From Fannyhessea vaginae DSM 15829 (GTDB lineage: Bacteria > Actinomycetota > Coriobacteriia > Coriobacteriales > Atopobiaceae), in contig NZ_ACGK02000001.1 of NCBI RefSeq assembly GCF_000159235.2, forward strand, positions 248,001 through 312,000: a stretch of 64,000 nucleotides of DNA, in the 5' to 3' direction. The position numbers and the translations under genes were made by a program. Below are positions 55,552 through 64,000 of the stretch, one piece after another (position 1 is the stretch's first letter; every line of letters begins with the position of its first letter). Below the pieces are notes generated by a model that worked only from the letters and a program-made list of their open reading frames with translations, searched no databases and had not been told where the DNA came from.

Positions 55552-57648
55552 ATGGCAAAAGTTAAGTATAAGCTCGAAGATCTTCGTAACATTGGTATCA
55601 TGGCGCATATCGATGCTGGTAAGACCACCACAACCGAGCGTATTCTTTATTACACAGGTAAAACTCACAAAATTGGTGAGGTACACGATGGTGCAGCAAC
55701 CATGGACTGGATGGTTCAAGAGCAAGAGCGTGGTGTAACCATTACCTCTGCTGCAACTACCTGTTTTTGGAAAGATCACGTTATTCAAATTATCGACACC
55801 CCAGGTCACGTAGACTTTACCGCCGAGGTAGAGCGTTGCTTGCGTGTTCTGGACGGTGCTGTTGCAGTTTTCGACGCTGTAGCAGGTGTTCAACCGCAAT
55901 CCGAAACCGTATGGCGTCAAGCTGCTAACTACGGTGTTCCTTGTATTGCATTTATTAACAAATATGACCGTGTTGGTGCTGACTTCTTCCATGCAATTGA
56001 AACCATGAAAGATCGTTTGGCTGCAAATGCAGTAGCCGCACAAATTCCTATGGGTGCCGAGTCTAACTTCTGGGGTCTTATCGACCTCGTTACCATGCAA
56101 GCATGGGACTTTAAGGAAGACGCTAAGGGAATGATTTATCCTGAGGTTATGGATGCAATCCCCGACGAATTCAAAGAGGTTGCTCAAGAGCGCCGCGACA
56201 TGCTTTTGGATGCTGCTGCAAACTTCTCTGATGAGCTTATGGAAGCTGTTCTTGAGGAAGCAGACATCGATGTAGACATGTTAAAGGCTGCTATCCGTAA
56301 AGGCGTTCTTTCTGGCGAGCTTAACCCTGTATTTGTTGGTTCTGCATACAAAAACAAGGGTATTCAAGAGCTTTTGGATGCAGTTGTTGATTATCTGCCT
56401 TCACCTTTGGACGTTAAAGAAATCGACGGTAAAGACCTTAAAGGTAACGACTGTGTTCGTCATGCCGATCCTAAAGAGCCTTTCAGCGCCCTTGCATTTA
56501 AGATTATGACCGACCCCTTTGTTGGTAAGTTAACGTATATCCGCGTGTATTCTGGTCAGGCCGAATCGGGTAGCTATGTTTATAACTCCGTAAAGGATAA
56601 CCGCGAGCGCCTTGGTCGTATTTTGGAAATGAACGCTAACGATCGTGTTGATCGTGACGAGTGTTCTGCAGGTGACATTGTTGCATGCGTTGGTCTTAAA
56701 AATACTCAAACTGGTGATACGCTTTGCGACGAGAAAAACGCAATCGTGCTTGAGTCAATCGACTTTGCAGATCCTGTTATCGACGTTGCCGTAGAGCCTA
56801 AATCAAAGGCCGAGCAAGACAAGATGAGCGTTGGTTTGGCAAAACTTGCCGAAGAAGACCCAACCTTCCAGGTTCACACCGATCACGAAACTGGTCAAAC
56901 CATTATTGCTGGTATGGGTGAGCTCCACCTTGAAATTATTGTCGACCGTCTGCGCCGTGAGTTCCACGTAGATTGTAACGTTGGTAAACCTCAGGTTGCT
57001 TATCGCGAAACCGCAGGACACGAAGTTAAACATGTTCAGGGTAAGTTTGTTCGCCAGTCTGGTGGTCGTGGTCAATATGGTGACGCAATTATTGATGTTG
57101 AGCCTAAAGAGCCAGGATTTGGTTATGAGTTTGTAGACGCAACGGTTGGAGGTTGTATTCCTAAAGAGTACATTCCATCTGTTGATAAGGGTATTCAAGA
57201 GGCTCTTACGTCGGGCGTTATTGCAGGTTACCCTGTTCAAGACCTTAAAGTTACCCTTGTTGAAGGTTCTTACCACGAAGTAGACTCTTCTGAGGCTGCC
57301 TTTAAGATTGCAGGTTCTATGGCAATTAAAGCTGCATTGCAGCAGTCCGATCCTGTTTTGCTTGAGCCTATTGAGTCTGTTGTGGTCGAAACACCAGAGC
57401 AGTACATGGGCGATGTTATGGGTAACCTTACTGGTCGTCGTGGAAAGATTGAAGGTATGGAAGACCGCGCAAACACCAAGCTTATTCGTGCAAAGGTGCC
57501 TTTAGGTGAGATGTTTGGTTATGCAACCGATCTTCGTTCTCAAACTCAGGGTCGTGCTTCTTATACGATGCAGTTCGATTCATATGAAGCAGTTCCCAAG
57601 AGCATCCGTGAGCAAATTGTTAGCAAAGCCGGCGGAAGCGCAAATTAG
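55552..57648 (+). CDS. fusA: Elongation factor G
   Basis: 698 residues. Translocase GTPase: P-loop [21 protein letters not shown] switch, [12 protein letters not shown]; domain IV contains GGRGQYGD and domain V YGYATDLR-like [15 protein letters not shown]. The start is 34 bases after rpsG. tuf does not follow it; it lies upstream of rpmG instead. Confidence 0.97.
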   Translation: MAKVKYKLEDLRNIGIMAHIDAGKTTTTERILYYTGKTHKIGEVHDGAATMDWMVQEQERGVTITSAATTCFWKDHVIQIIDTPGHVDFTAEVERCLRVLDGAVAVFDAVAGVQPQSETVWRQAANYGVPCIAFINKYDRVGADFFHAIETMKDRLAANAVAAQIPMGAESNFWGLIDLVTMQAWDFKEDAKGMIYPEVMDAIPDEFKEVAQERRDMLLDAAANFSDELMEAVLEEADIDVDMLKAAIRKGVLSGELNPVFVGSAYKNKGIQELLDAVVDYLPSPLDVKEIDGKDLKGNDCVRHADPKEPFSALAFKIMTDPFVGKLTYIRVYSGQAESGSYVYNSVKDNRERLGRILEMNANDRVDRDECSAGDIVACVGLKNTQTGDTLCDEKNAIVLESIDFADPVIDVAVEPKSKAEQDKMSVGLAKLAEEDPTFQVHTDHETGQTIIAGMGELHLEIIVDRLRREFHVDCNVGKPQVAYRETAGHEVKHVQGKFVRQSGGRGQYGDAIIDVEPKEPGFGYEFVDATVGGCIPKEYIPSVDKGIQEALTSGVIAGYPVQDLKVTLVEGSYHEVDSSEAAFKIAGSMAIKAALQQSDPVLLEPIESVVVETPEQYMGDVMGNLTGRRGKIEGMEDRANTKLIRAKVPLGEMFGYATDLRSQTQGRASYTMQFDSYEAVPKSIREQIVSKAGGSAN

Positions 57649-57698
57649 TATTCGTAGCCTAAGATAGCGTGTGAGCTATCATTAATGGAGGTATTGAA

Positions 57699-58007
57699 GT
57701 GTCAAGTCAGAAGATCAGAATTCGCCTCAAGGGCTATGATCACGAGGTAGTTGATCAGTCCTCAAAGCTTATTGTAGACACCGCACAAAAAACGGGTGCA
57801 CGTGTTTCAGGTCCTATTCCTTTACCAACCGAGCGCAAACTTTATACTGTTATCCGCTCACCTCACAAGGATAAAGACTCTCGTGAAGAGTTTGAGATGC
57901 GTACTCACAAACGTTTAATTGATATTCTTGACCCCAGCTCATCTACGGTAGATTCCCTTATGCGTATGGATCTTCCTGCTGGTGTTGATATTGATATTAA
58001 GCTTTAA
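57699..58007 (+). CDS. rpsJ: 30S ribosomal protein S10
   Basis: 102 residues, GTG start at 57699 behind [26 protein letters not shown] and [19 protein letters not shown] are intact; it also binds NusG and NusB. It is normally the first gene of the S10 operon (rplC next), but here it is immediately followed by a strong terminator and an unrelated transporter. Confidence 0.97.
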   Translation: MSSQKIRIRLKGYDHEVVDQSSKLIVDTAQKTGARVSGPIPLPTERKLYTVIRSPHKDKDSREEFEMRTHKRLIDILDPSSSTVDSLMRMDLPAGVDIDIKL

Positions 58008-58339
58008 GCGCTGTGCGTTTTAAGTAACGCGTTATATGCACGTGTATAAACCGAGCTCATCCGAGCTCGGTTTTTTTGTTTCTTGTGCCTTGTGGCTTTA
58101 GGGCGCATGACTTTGTCCGCCTTCTTTTACTTTTGTTACCTTGCGGCTTTTGCTGCGCTCTTTGTTTAGGCTTGCATTTTGTATTTTTCTATTCTGTTAA
58201 CTTTTTTTCTAAAATAAGCTTGTCGAACCTCTCAAACTCAAGAACTTATATAATTTGTAAAACACGTAGAAATTCTTGTAAGAGTGAATACAAAACAATC
58301 AGTATAAGATATTCTGCATAATTATCTAAGGAGGCTCAC
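58008..58339. other. rpsJ-sstT intergenic region
   Basis: 332 bases: the rpsJ terminator, a degenerate direct repeat (CTTGTGGCTTTAGGGCGC near 58088 and CTTGCGGCTTTTGCTGCGC near 58140), then AT-rich sequence with TATAAT near 58250. No gene is supported. Confidence 0.45.
58049..58078 (+). terminator. Terminator after rpsJ
   Basis: AACCGAGCTC/GAGCTCGGTT around ATCC, then TTTTTT. It ends the str operon. Confidence 0.88.
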
Positions 58340-59596
58340 ATGCATAGAATTGTCCAAAAGTGGAACAGTATCGACCTAATTTTGCGTATTGTTCTGGGTC
58401 TTTTTCTGGGAACGTTGCTTGGTATTTTTGTACCAGCTCATGTTTATGTACTTGATCTTATGGGCAAACTTTTTGTCAACGCCCTTAAATCCGTGGCTCC
58501 AATTCTGGTGTTTTTCCTTGTTATCGGTGCGCTCGCGCAAGCAAAAAGTGCAGGTAACATGAAGGTTATTATTGGACTCTATGCTCTATCTACCTTTAGT
58601 GCCGGCCTTATAGCGGTATGTGCAGCCATGCTTTTCCCTGTTGATTTCACCTTTGCGCACGTTGAGGCCGCGTCTTCACCATCGCCCGAAGGTATTGGAG
58701 AAGTTCTTAATTCGCTCGTGCTAAATATTGTGGTTAACCCTGTCGATGCTTTAGTCAAGGGGAACTTTATTGGTATCCTCTTTTGGGCAATTGCATTTGG
58801 AGTTGCGCTTCGTTTGGCTGAGCCTTCTACTAAAGCATTCTTTGATAATGTTTCCTCTGCTATTGGAAAAATAGTTCATTGGATTATTAATGTTGCTCCG
58901 TTTGGTATTATGGGACTTGTTTATACAACAGTTGCTAGTAATGGCCTTCGCATATTCCATGAATACGGCGCTGTTATTACGCTTCTTGTTTGTACCATGG
59001 CTGTAACTGCTTTAGTAGTGAACCCTCTGCTTGTTTTTGCCCTTACACGCAAAAATCCCTATCCACTTGTATTGCGCACCTTGCGCGATTCGGGCGTTAC
59101 GGCGTTCTTTATGCGTTCTTCTGCTGCTAATATTCCCGTAAATATGAATCTGTGCGAAAAGCTTGGCTTTGACCCCGATAATTACTCTGTTTCTATACCT
59201 TTAGGTTCCACCATTAACATGGGAGGAGCTGCTGTTACTATTTCTATTATGGCGTTGTGTGCAGCACATACGCTTGGTATTTACGTAGACATTCCAACAG
59301 CGGTTATACTTTCTGCACTTTCAGCGGTAAGTGCTGCTGGCGCATCTGGCGTTGCAGGGGGTTCGCTTTTGCTTATACCTCTGGCATGCTCTTCGTTTGG
59401 TATATCAAACGATATTGCTATGCAGGTAGTTGCTATTGGTTTAATTATTGGTGTTATTCAGGATTCGTGCGAAACAGCACTTAATTCTTCTACCGATGTT
59501 CTCTTTACTGCGGTGGGCGAGTATCGCATGTGGTCACGTGCTGGTTTGAGCTTTGTTATGGGTAAAGATCACGAGCGTGTTCAACTTAAAAAATAA
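58340..59596 (+). CDS. sstT: Serine/threonine:sodium symporter SstT
   Basis: 418 residues, ATG behind AAGGAGGC. Dicarboxylate/amino acid:cation symporter (DAACS) family: LILRIVLGLFLGTLLGIFVP at the N-terminus, SVAPILVFFLVIGAL, the serine-rich hairpin AFFMRSSAANIPVNM, PLGSTINMGGAAVTI and the C-terminal GVIQDSCETALNSSTDVLF, all closer to SstT than to GltP/DctA. It imports serine and threonine with Na+. Single gene after a terminator. Confidence 0.88.
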   Translation: MHRIVQKWNSIDLILRIVLGLFLGTLLGIFVPAHVYVLDLMGKLFVNALKSVAPILVFFLVIGALAQAKSAGNMKVIIGLYALSTFSAGLIAVCAAMLFPVDFTFAHVEAASSPSPEGIGEVLNSLVLNIVVNPVDALVKGNFIGILFWAIAFGVALRLAEPSTKAFFDNVSSAIGKIVHWIINVAPFGIMGLVYTTVASNGLRIFHEYGAVITLLVCTMAVTALVVNPLLVFALTRKNPYPLVLRTLRDSGVTAFFMRSSAANIPVNMNLCEKLGFDPDNYSVSIPLGSTINMGGAAVTISIMALCAAHTLGIYVDIPTAVILSALSAVSAAGASGVAGGSLLLIPLACSSFGISNDIAMQVVAIGLIIGVIQDSCETALNSSTDVLFTAVGEYRMWSRAGLSFVMGKDHERVQLKK

Positions 59597-59792
59597 TCTT
59601 GTTGCGCTGTTGATTTCATTAAAGTTAATTTATGCTATGTGCTTTATAATGTGTTAAAATTGTGCACGTTTAATAGTGCGTGAGTTCTGCGCGTGCAGCA
59701 AGTTTAATACATGCGCTTCGTGCGCAGGTAAATTCTAGGCCTTTATGTGCTGTTTTGTCCTCATAGGGGCTATATAAGAGAAAAGAGGCTCT

Positions 59793-61280
59793 ATGCAGTG
59801 CGAACGTTGTGGCGCGCCAAGAGAAGACAATGCAAGCGTTTGCATGCGTTGCGGTAATAAATTTCCTCAGCCAACTTCTAGCGAAGATGCAGGCATTCCT
59901 TCTATTGATAGCTTTGGCGATAATTCACGCTCCAATCAGGTAACCCCTCACGTTGACCCGTCCGCTCAAGAAGTTGCTCCTGTTCAGGCGGGCGCGTCTT
60001 CTCACATAGATTCGGCTGATGCTATTGAACCTGTGTTTAATCCTGTTGCGGGTGCTGTTGATCCTGCTGCAACCACGGTAAACCCTGCCGCCACGCCCGT
60101 TGTGTCGCCAGTTGCCACACCTGCTGCATCGCCCGTGTCACCCGTTGTGTCGCCCTCACCTCAAGCGAGCGGCTCTGTATCAGGCGCTCAAAACTCTCAT
60201 GCCACATCATTTTTTGCTTCAAAGAAAAATCGCAACCTTGCCTTTATCGGTGCAGCTATTGTGGTAGTCCTTGTTATTGCGTTTAATGTATTTAACTATT
60301 TTTCGGGTCTTATTGGTCCTAACGACGTAAAACAAATTATAAGTAGCGATACCGAATTTATGCAAGGCGGTATCATTCCCAGCCGATATGTGGCACCGTC
60401 TACGTATACCGTTAAAGATGTGGTCGTTGAAGAGCAAAAAGACGTTACCGCAGATATACGTACCGAATACGGTAATATGGCTGTAGGTGCAGATTCGTCG
60501 CATGTTATGAGAGCAAGAATTAAGGCAACCATTGCTAATGAGAACTTTGAAACTACCTTTGTTACTAATATATTGGTAACCAAAACTCCGCAAGGGTGGA
60601 AGGGGCTGGCTCCTATGGCTGTAGCTCCTAAAGATGCCACCACAACACCGTTAAAAGGTGTTGATAAGTCGGACAATTATTCATCCAAGGTGGAATGTTC
60701 AGGCAGCGATTTGCAAAATAACAATGGTACATATACTAGCACTATCAACGTAACTTCGCATGATGAAAATTGGTATGGTAAGACGGATTATTCCTGGTCT
60801 GATGTGTATACATTTTCCAACGATAAGGGCTGGTCGCTAGACCACAGCACCAAGGACGATCCTACGATTAAAGTCGATTGGAATATGAAAGGGAAAACGT
60901 ATGACTATACCAGTACAAATGATTTCTTTAGACACGACAACATCTCACTGACCATAAATGACATTAATGACGAAACTGCAGATATCTCATATAGTATTGC
61001 AAGTGAGCCTGCTTCGAGTTCAAGTAGTGCCAAATCCATCAATTTAAGTGGTAGGAAAACGGCAACCATAAAGGCTCAACGTGGTGGCAATATTTCGGTT
61101 GAGCTCAACGATGCTGATAACGGTGTAACTATTACTATCAATGGCGGTGAAAAAAAGCGCGTTGCAGGTCGTGGTGAAGTTGATGCCTTGGTTGTATCTA
61201 TTGAAACACAAAGCGATGATGGGACTATATTTGGTGGCAAATATTCCAAGCATTGTGTGATGATAGAAAAAGCTCAATAG
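59793..61280 (+). CDS. Zinc-ribbon membrane protein of unknown function
   Basis: 495 residues. N-terminal zinc ribbon CERCGAPREDNASVCMRCG, a long Pro/Val/Ala/Thr/Ser-rich low-complexity linker (~60-140), one membrane helix near 152-172 (LAFIGAAIVVVLVIAFNVF), then an extracytoplasmic domain of ~320 residues with beta-rich, Thr/Asp-rich sequence. The layout (cytoplasmic ribbon, single helix, large external domain) recalls TcaA-like proteins, but I could not recognise the external domain. The second zinc-ribbon membrane protein downstream suggests a functional pair. Confidence 0.7.
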   Translation: MQCERCGAPREDNASVCMRCGNKFPQPTSSEDAGIPSIDSFGDNSRSNQVTPHVDPSAQEVAPVQAGASSHIDSADAIEPVFNPVAGAVDPAATTVNPAATPVVSPVATPAASPVSPVVSPSPQASGSVSGAQNSHATSFFASKKNRNLAFIGAAIVVVLVIAFNVFNYFSGLIGPNDVKQIISSDTEFMQGGIIPSRYVAPSTYTVKDVVVEEQKDVTADIRTEYGNMAVGADSSHVMRARIKATIANENFETTFVTNILVTKTPQGWKGLAPMAVAPKDATTTPLKGVDKSDNYSSKVECSGSDLQNNNGTYTSTINVTSHDENWYGKTDYSWSDVYTFSNDKGWSLDHSTKDDPTIKVDWNMKGKTYDYTSTNDFFRHDNISLTINDINDETADISYSIASEPASSSSSAKSINLSGRKTATIKAQRGGNISVELNDADNGVTITINGGEKKRVAGRGEVDALVVSIETQSDDGTIFGGKYSKHCVMIEKAQ

Positions 61281-61461
61281 AGCTTGCATAACCAGACATT
61301 AAACGTTTGCTAAGCTTAAATTGTGTGCCGATGTTGTCAGATGTAGCTATGTAGCAAGTTTGTCAAATGGAGCTAACAAGTTGTCTTATGTGTTTTGGTG
61401 CGTTGTGTAACTTGGATATGCTCTAATATTTGCAAAGATGTATCTTTGAAAGTGAGGAATT

Positions 61462-62439
61462 ATGGGAAACACAGTGTTTAGTTGTCCAAAGTGTGGGACT
61501 GGTTTAGGTATTGGTGACGCTCAATGCCCAGGTTGTGGGGTAAAAATTAATACCTCGGCATACGCTGCGTATCAGGCGGCGCCCCAGCAACCTGCAGCTG
61601 GACAAAATCAAGCGGCATCTTCTAACCCTTCCGCCGCAGCTAACCCAGCAAACAATGCTAACCAAGGTCAGACAACGCCCCAGGCTACCGATTTTTCGCA
61701 CGATTTTGAAAACGCTGCCAATCAGGCGGCTGCAAAATTTAACGATGTGATGTCTTCGCAAGAAATGCAGCAGGCAAAAGCGCGCGCAAACCACTTTTTA
61801 GGTTGGCTTGTTGCATCATGGAAGCGTCCAACGCAAGAGCTCAACGCCCCTCATATGTATGGTGTTGTTTCATTTGCGCTGCAGGCGTTTATTGTTTCGC
61901 TCATGCAGTTTATTTCGATTTCTTCGGCTATCAATAACCAGTCAAGAGCTGTATCGGGTATTCTTCCCGAATTTGGCGGAGCTGCTCATACGGTAGCTGG
62001 CGTAGCAAATAACTTTTTCTTTGATGTGATTGTCAAGATGTTTTTCGTAACGCTTATATGCGAGCTTATTTTCTTGGCATGTTCATATGGTGCATATAAG
62101 ATGACGCACAGCAAGTCTATAAGCTTTTTTGCATACATTACTAAGGTTGCACAGTATTGTAATTTGAACTTCTTATTTGTGTGCATTGCTTTTGTTTGCA
62201 ATCTTATTTCGCTTTCATTTTTCAGCGGAATTCTGTTGTGCGTCATGGGGCCGCTGTTCTTTATAGCTACCATTGTAGTAACGGCTAAAGATGCAGAACC
62301 TGCTCAAAAAGACATTATGCACGTTTCGTTTTTAGTGATGCTTGGCTCTTTTGTGTCGTTTGTTATCTACTTCATTTTTGTTCTAAGCGTGCTCTTTGCT
62401 GGAATGGGATCAATAGCAAATAATCTTATGCGCCTGTAG
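61462..62439 (+). CDS. Zinc-ribbon multi-pass membrane protein
   Basis: 325 residues, ATG after GTGAGGA. N-terminal ribbon CPKCGTGLGIGDAQCPGCGV (~residues 8-27), Gln/Ala/Pro-rich linker, an amphipathic stretch (EMQQAKARANHFLGWLV), and then about five membrane helices in residues 135-320 (FALQAFIVSLMQFISISSA, VTLICELIFLACSYGAY, FVCIAFVCNLISLSF, VTAKDAEPAQK loop). The family may be DUF-type, but I cannot name it. A strong terminator follows. Confidence 0.72.
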   Translation: MGNTVFSCPKCGTGLGIGDAQCPGCGVKINTSAYAAYQAAPQQPAAGQNQAASSNPSAAANPANNANQGQTTPQATDFSHDFENAANQAAAKFNDVMSSQEMQQAKARANHFLGWLVASWKRPTQELNAPHMYGVVSFALQAFIVSLMQFISISSAINNQSRAVSGILPEFGGAAHTVAGVANNFFFDVIVKMFFVTLICELIFLACSYGAYKMTHSKSISFFAYITKVAQYCNLNFLFVCIAFVCNLISLSFFSGILLCVMGPLFFIATIVVTAKDAEPAQKDIMHVSFLVMLGSFVSFVIYFIFVLSVLFAGMGSIANNLMRL

Positions 62440-62530
62440 AGTGGTTATAATTTGGTTTTTGCTTTCCGAGGCTCGGGCATGTTTTGGATGAATTGCCTTT
62501 ATGTTTGTTTATCTTCGTGATTATATAAGT

Positions 62531-62572
62531 AAAGCGTGTTACGCCCGTTTGGGCGCAACACGCTTTTTCTTG
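62531..62572 (+). terminator. Terminator after the zinc-ribbon genes
   Basis: AAAGCGTGTT-a-CGCCC-GTTT-GGGCG-c-AACACGCTTT then TTC; 15 pairs with one A/C mismatch. Confidence 0.85.
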
Positions 62573-62662
62573 TTCAGTTACACTCAAGTGTTACTAGGTG
62601 ATGTGCAAGGAACGCTCGGTTTATGCAAGTGGGGAGCACTTACTTTGTGCGCAAACCTTTAT

Positions 62663-63811
62663 TTAATCGAGCTGGCTAAAATACGCGTCTGTTTTTTGCG
62701 CAATTTCTTTCATAAGTCTATTGGCATTGCCTGCTCCAATATCACATAAAGCGACAATCACATAGGGGTGCTTACCTAAAACGATGCCCCCATCGTGACG
62801 CATTGAGCGCAAGGAGCCTGTTTTATGTGCAAATGCGCCACTTGATATGCCTTCGGCCATTCCTTCGTTGTCTGTTTGTTTGCTTAAGTACTCCAAAGCC
62901 TTGGCGCATATGGTGCTGCTTGCAGCTGTACCATTTTTAAATTTATACAAAATGGTAGCTGCGTCACGTGCACTTATCCAGTTTTCGGTATTAGTATTAA
63001 GTGCCATAAGTTGTCTATTCAGCGAAGTATTCTTGCACCCCAAAGCTTGAACGCGCTCGTTTATAGCGTCTTGCCCCAGCTTGTTGATAAGTACGTTTGT
63101 TGCTGTGTTATCGCTGTACATAATCATGTAGCGGCACAATTCGTCATACGAGTAAGATGCGTGACGTTCTGTTTGTATAAGGCCGGTTCCTCCAACTACT
63201 TTCATGTTTTTCAGCGTAACTCGGTCTGCAGGGTCCAGCTGTCCATTGTCAACTGCATGCATATATTCGCATAATACTGCTAGTTTAATCATCGAAGCGG
63301 ATACAAAGGCTTTATCTGAGTTTACGTGGCAATAGTTTCCGTTAGAAGCGTCGATAATACACACCGAAACAGACGAGCCGTATGGTTGTGTAAGCTCCTC
63401 AATTTGTTGCTGAAGCTCTTTGATTTCTTGAGGCGCACTTTGCTCTGTTGAAATTTCATTTGTCGTGGTGGCATCTGTACTGTCTGCGTTTTCTGCAATT
63501 CTATCTTGTACGATTTGTGCTTTTGGAGCAACGTCTGAAGCGTTTTGCACCAATCTGGCTGATTGTTCTGCATTACAAGAAAATACATATACGAGGATAA
63601 GCACCAAAAGTACAATTGCTAAAACTGTAACCGCTAACGCGTGCTTGTGAGTAGTGCACCAGGTTTTCAGTTGGTTTGGCTTGTTTGTCTTTGTCCTTGC
63701 ACTCGCGCTTGTATCTGTGCTCACGCCTGCGTTCAGGCTTGCATCTGCACCAGCACTGGTTTCACCTGAGCCCACACCTACGCTCGTCGCTTGATTTTGT
63801 TTCTCAGCCAT
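62663..63811 (-). CDS. Membrane-anchored serine hydrolase of the class A beta-lactamase fold
   Basis: 382 residues. A Ser/Ala-rich cytoplasmic tail (~55), one membrane segment (LAVTVLAIVLLVLILVYVF) and an external domain. Catalytic motifs: SASMIK at 171-176 (Ser173 nucleophile, Lys176), SDN at 233-235 and HKTGSL with KTG 330-332. The omega-loop Glu-x-x-Leu-Asn motif that deacylates beta-lactams is not visible; the position reads LNTNTENWISARDAA. It may therefore be a D,D-peptidase-like enzyme or a poor lactamase; this is inference. Minus strand, ATG at 63811 without a clear ribosome site. Confidence 0.75.
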   Translation of the reverse strand: MAEKQNQATSVGVGSGETSAGADASLNAGVSTDTSASARTKTNKPNQLKTWCTTHKHALAVTVLAIVLLVLILVYVFSCNAEQSARLVQNASDVAPKAQIVQDRIAENADSTDATTTNEISTEQSAPQEIKELQQQIEELTQPYGSSVSVCIIDASNGNYCHVNSDKAFVSASMIKLAVLCEYMHAVDNGQLDPADRVTLKNMKVVGGTGLIQTERHASYSYDELCRYMIMYSDNTATNVLINKLGQDAINERVQALGCKNTSLNRQLMALNTNTENWISARDAATILYKFKNGTAASSTICAKALEYLSKQTDNEGMAEGISSGAFAHKTGSLRSMRHDGGIVLGKHPYVIVALCDIGAGNANRLMKEIAQKTDAYFSQLD

Positions 63812-63850
63812 ACAAGAGCCTATCTACCTGCTTGGTTCATCAAACATAAG

Positions 63851-63891
63851 CGGCAAAGAGAAATTAAACAAGGTGATTAGTCTCTTTGCCG
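63851..63891. repeat. 11-bp inverted repeat upstream of the serine-hydrolase gene
   Basis: CGGCAAAGAGA (63851-63861) and TCTCTTTGCCG (63881-63891). No clear T run on either side; it may terminate a gene outside the window. The remaining ~110 bases show no gene. Confidence 0.45.
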
Positions 63892-64000
63892 TCATATCTT
63901 TTCTGGCAATTTTTTATACCATTTCTTTTACCGTTATGCTTTAACGTTTTCGCCAAACCGCGCGCGTCCAAACTAAACTTTTAAGTACAGCCAAGGACTA

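Noticed and set aside
58076..58321. 81-codon frame after rpsJ
   Set aside because: Starts in the terminator T run, has no ribosome site and is very hydrophobic by chance of T-rich sequence.
63892..64000. End of a further minus-strand gene at the right edge
   Set aside because: All three minus frames are closed by stops within about 60 bases of the edge, so no long coding frame enters.

Overview
The window is a bacterial chromosome segment that most resembles Actinomycetota, class Coriobacteriia, and probably an Atopobiaceae (Atopobium-like) genome. The signs are moderate-to-low GC, the charged coiled-coil insert in RpoC typical of Actinomycetota, an rplKAJL-rpoBC / rpsLG-fusA-rpsJ backbone, a disA-ispDF-cysS-rlmB block, and a D-aspartate-ligase-like protein that would fit an L-Lys/D-Asp peptidoglycan. 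The species assignment is inference. No transposase, integrase, rRNA or CRISPR array was seen.

Layout. 1-4.4 kb: two minus-strand secreted/surface proteins (an FG-GAP repeat protein cut by the window edge and a sortase-type SpaA/pilin-like adhesin with a nine-base G/C run just after its signal peptide), then tRNA-Glu. 4.5-9.6 kb: a large membrane protein (DUF6541-like), a HAD phosphatase overlapping murE, and tRNA-Val. 9.7-21.8 kb: a sugar/nucleoside catabolic island holding a LacI regulator fused to a PfkB kinase, a stand-alone ribokinase, a nucleoside hydrolase, a DcuC-type permease, a DeoR repressor, an ascorbate-type PTS (EIIA, EIIC, EIIB) and a split transketolase. These would carry pentoses released from nucleosides, or taken up by the PTS, into the pentose-phosphate pathway. 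22-31.6 kb: a D-aspartate-ligase-like ATP-grasp enzyme, LemA, tRNA-Ser, TadA, a spermidine-synthase-like protein, TatA, GreA, LysS and ClpC. 31.7-37.5 kb: disA-ispD-ispF-cysS-rlmB and a YacP-type NYN nuclease.

37.7-58 kb is the core gene-expression region: tRNA-Thr, Tyr, Thr, Met, then tuf, rpmG, tRNA-Trp, secE, nusG, rplK, rplA, rplJ (with an L10-type leader), rplL, rpoB, rpoC, a methyltransferase and a cupin, then rpsL, rpsG, fusA and an isolated rpsJ. 58.3-63.8 kb: an SstT-type symporter, two zinc-ribbon membrane proteins and a beta-lactamase-fold serine hydrolase.

The most striking observation is in RNA polymerase. Beta-prime carries a roughly 230-residue C-terminal extension containing a helix-hairpin-helix that aligns without gaps to the alpha-subunit CTD and keeps most residues of its DNA-contacting surface. 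Beta has 16 residues in place of the usual 8 in the segment after the rifampicin-region motif ALGPGGL (fork-loop 2 area). Other leads are a possible phase-variable adhesin, a regulator-kinase fusion with an altered anion-hole motif, a tuf leader hairpin complementary to the tuf ribosome-binding site, and a 13-nt repeat array between the DeoR gene and the PTS operon.
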